Shown: positions 62,941 through 64,000 of the stretch, one piece after another
Position numbering within the stretch: position 1 is the first letter of the stretch
Layout of the letters: each line of letters begins with the position of its first letter
From: Massilia sp. HP4
GTDB taxonomy: Bacteria; Pseudomonadota; Gammaproteobacteria; Burkholderiales; Burkholderiaceae_D
Assembly: GCF_005222695.1 (NCBI RefSeq)
Contig: NZ_STGG01000013.1
Coordinates: 62,001-126,000 of the forward strand
Reading direction: 5' to 3'
Length of the DNA: 64,000 nucleotides
Made by a program: the position numbers and the translations under genes
The notes under the pieces: model-generated
What the model was told of the DNA's origin: nothing
What the model saw: only the letters and a program-made list of their open reading frames with translations
Databases searched by the model: none

Positions 62941-63876
62941 ATGTTTAAGAATACCCGTTTGTCCGCTTTCCTGGCGGCTGTCCTGTTGTCGGTTACTGCA
63001 GCATCGGCTCTGGTCTCGGCCCCGGCCTTCGCTCAAGAAACCCCGGCAGCCGACGCGGCTCCAGTGGCGACCGACGCAGCTGCACCAGCTGTCGATCCAG
63101 CTGCTGCTCCTGCTGACGCTGCTGCTCCGGCAGATGCTGGCGCGCCAGCCGCTGCTCCAGGTGGCGAGCAGACCGAAGAAGTCTACAACCCGTACGGCCT
63201 GCAAGCCATGTGGGAACACGGCGACTTCGTCAACAAGGGCACCCTGATCATCCTGTCGCTGATGTCGATCGGTTCGTGGTACATCATTATCACCAAGCTG
63301 ATCGATCAGCAAAAAGTGATGCGTCAAGCTAAAGACATGCAAGCCAAGTTCTGGAAAGCACCGTCGATCGCTGCTGGTTCGGCTCAGCTGAAAGAAGGTT
63401 CGCCATTCCGCTTCATCGCTGAAACCGGCACCAAGGCTACCCAGCACCACGACGGCGCCCTGCTCGAGCAGATCGACCTGTCGACCTGGGTCACCATGCA
63501 GATCCAGCGCTCGGTCGACCGCGTCCAGTCGCGTCTGCAAGATGGCCTGTCGTTCCTGGCAACCGTCGGTTCGACCTCGCCGTTCATCGGTCTGTTCGGT
63601 ACCGTCTGGGGCATCTACAACGCACTGACCGCCATCGGCATGTCGGGTAACGCCTCGATCGACAAGGTCGCAGGTCCAGTCGGTGAAGCACTGATCATGA
63701 CCGCCTTCGGTCTGTTCGTTGCAGTTCCTGCCGTCCTGGGTTACAACTGGCTGGTGCGTCGTAACAAGACCGTGCTGGAAGAAGTCCGCTCGTTCTCGGC
63801 TGACGTGCACTCGGTGCTGATCTCGGGCGCAATGTCGACCTCGAACGCAGCTGCACAAGCTAAAAAGATTGGATAA
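62941..63876 (+). CDS. exbB: ExbB/TolQ/MotA-family proton channel protein with N-terminal extension
   Basis: ExbB and ExbD form the proton-driven motor for TonB. The start at 62941 has a strong GGAGGAAGC site. The 311-residue protein begins with a probable signal peptide (MFKNTRLSAFLAAVLLSVTA...PAFA) and then a 45-residue Ala/Pro/Asp-rich segment, an extension absent from E. coli ExbB. Three membrane spans follow, near residues 98-118, 210-230 and 254-275. The conserved motifs are LATVGSTSPFIGLFGTVWGI near 202 and GPVGEALIMTAFGLFVAVPA near 242, with the proton-path threonine region. Such long forms are found in other betaproteobacteria. Confidence 0.94.
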   Translation: MFKNTRLSAFLAAVLLSVTAASALVSAPAFAQETPAADAAPVATDAAAPAVDPAAAPADAAAPADAGAPAAAPGGEQTEEVYNPYGLQAMWEHGDFVNKGTLIILSLMSIGSWYIIITKLIDQQKVMRQAKDMQAKFWKAPSIAAGSAQLKEGSPFRFIAETGTKATQHHDGALLEQIDLSTWVTMQIQRSVDRVQSRLQDGLSFLATVGSTSPFIGLFGTVWGIYNALTAIGMSGNASIDKVAGPVGEALIMTAFGLFVAVPAVLGYNWLVRRNKTVLEEVRSFSADVHSVLISGAMSTSNAAAQAKKIG

Positions 63877-63879
63877 ATT

Positions 63880-64000
63880 ATGTCGATGAGTGTCGGTTCC
63901 GATTCCGGCGAAGATGCACTGAATTCAGAGATCAACACGACGCCACTCGTTGACATCATGTTGGTTCTTCTGATCATCTTCCTGATCACGAGCCCGGTGG
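63880..64000 (+). CDS. exbD: ExbD/TolR-family protein (3' end outside window)
   Basis: ExbD is the periplasmic partner of ExbB. The first 40 residues are visible from ATG 63880 (a second ATG is two codons later): [20 protein letters not shown], then [20 protein letters not shown]. The [13 protein letters not shown] segment is the single span with the essential proton-binding aspartate. It follows exbB by three bases. Confidence 0.92.
   Translation, partial: MSMSVGSDSGEDALNSEINTTPLVDIMLVLLIIFLITSPV

Overview
The window looks like chromosomal DNA from a motile, high-GC betaproteobacterium, most likely Oxalobacteraceae close to Massilia/Telluria. The basis is the gene content: flgB/flgA-flgM-flgN, flhB-flhA-flhF-flhG-fliA-motC-motD, a long RNase E with an Ala/Pro-rich tail, rmlBDAC and prkA-yeaH-spoVR. 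This placement is an inference from gene content and composition; no database was searched. No rRNA, tRNA or CRISPR array was seen.

Layout. 1-2053: end of a flagellar locus (flgB leftward; flgA, flgM, flgN rightward, with a clear FliA-type promoter before flgM). 2175-3393: a membrane GGDEF gene broken by a frameshift. 3529-5405: a small hydrophilic protein and a CLC chloride channel/antiporter. 5834-14998: a secreted-type DUF4214 protein followed by a glycan island of two large GT2 glycosyltransferases, then four AT-rich genes (DUF115-like protein, unknown protein, GT-B-like glycosyltransferase, methyltransferase). 15030-18443: rmlBDAC on the minus strand, making dTDP-L-rhamnose. 18774-21350: a globin-coupled PAS-PAS-GGDEF-EAL protein. 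21655-23274: an M35 zinc protease convergent with a stand-alone copy of its N-terminal domain. 23368-31483: the leftward flagellar operon flhB-flhA-flhF-flhG-fliA-motC-motD. 31610-41638: a WecA/MraY-like glycan initiating transferase, a secreted unknown protein, an FAH-family hydrolase, outer-membrane phospholipase A, an RsuA-like pseudouridine synthase, SppA, a Rieske protein, a HAD phosphatase and RluC. 42297-45533: rne. 45668-48687: moaA and a fused MobA-MoeA. 48825-50371: a HipBA-like module behind four operator-like sites. 50384-55860: rmuC, a truncated haemoglobin, an FtsX-like permease and an adenine deaminase. 56400-61355: prkA-yeaH-spoVR. 62194-64000: tonB-exbB-exbD (exbD runs off the window).

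How it fits together. Flagellar assembly and its late-gene switch (FliA, its anti-sigma FlgM, and the promoter FliA would read) are all present, together with the FlhF/FlhG positioning pair and the MotCD stator. The rml genes, the GT2/GT-B genes and the polyprenyl-phosphate transferase could together build a rhamnose-containing surface glycan. The most unusual features are a GW...RPDV...GF module found four times in three consecutive glycan-island proteins, the protease/prodomain-paralogue pair, a dispersed ~110-125-bp intergenic repeat present in two inverted copies, and several palindromes sitting on promoters.
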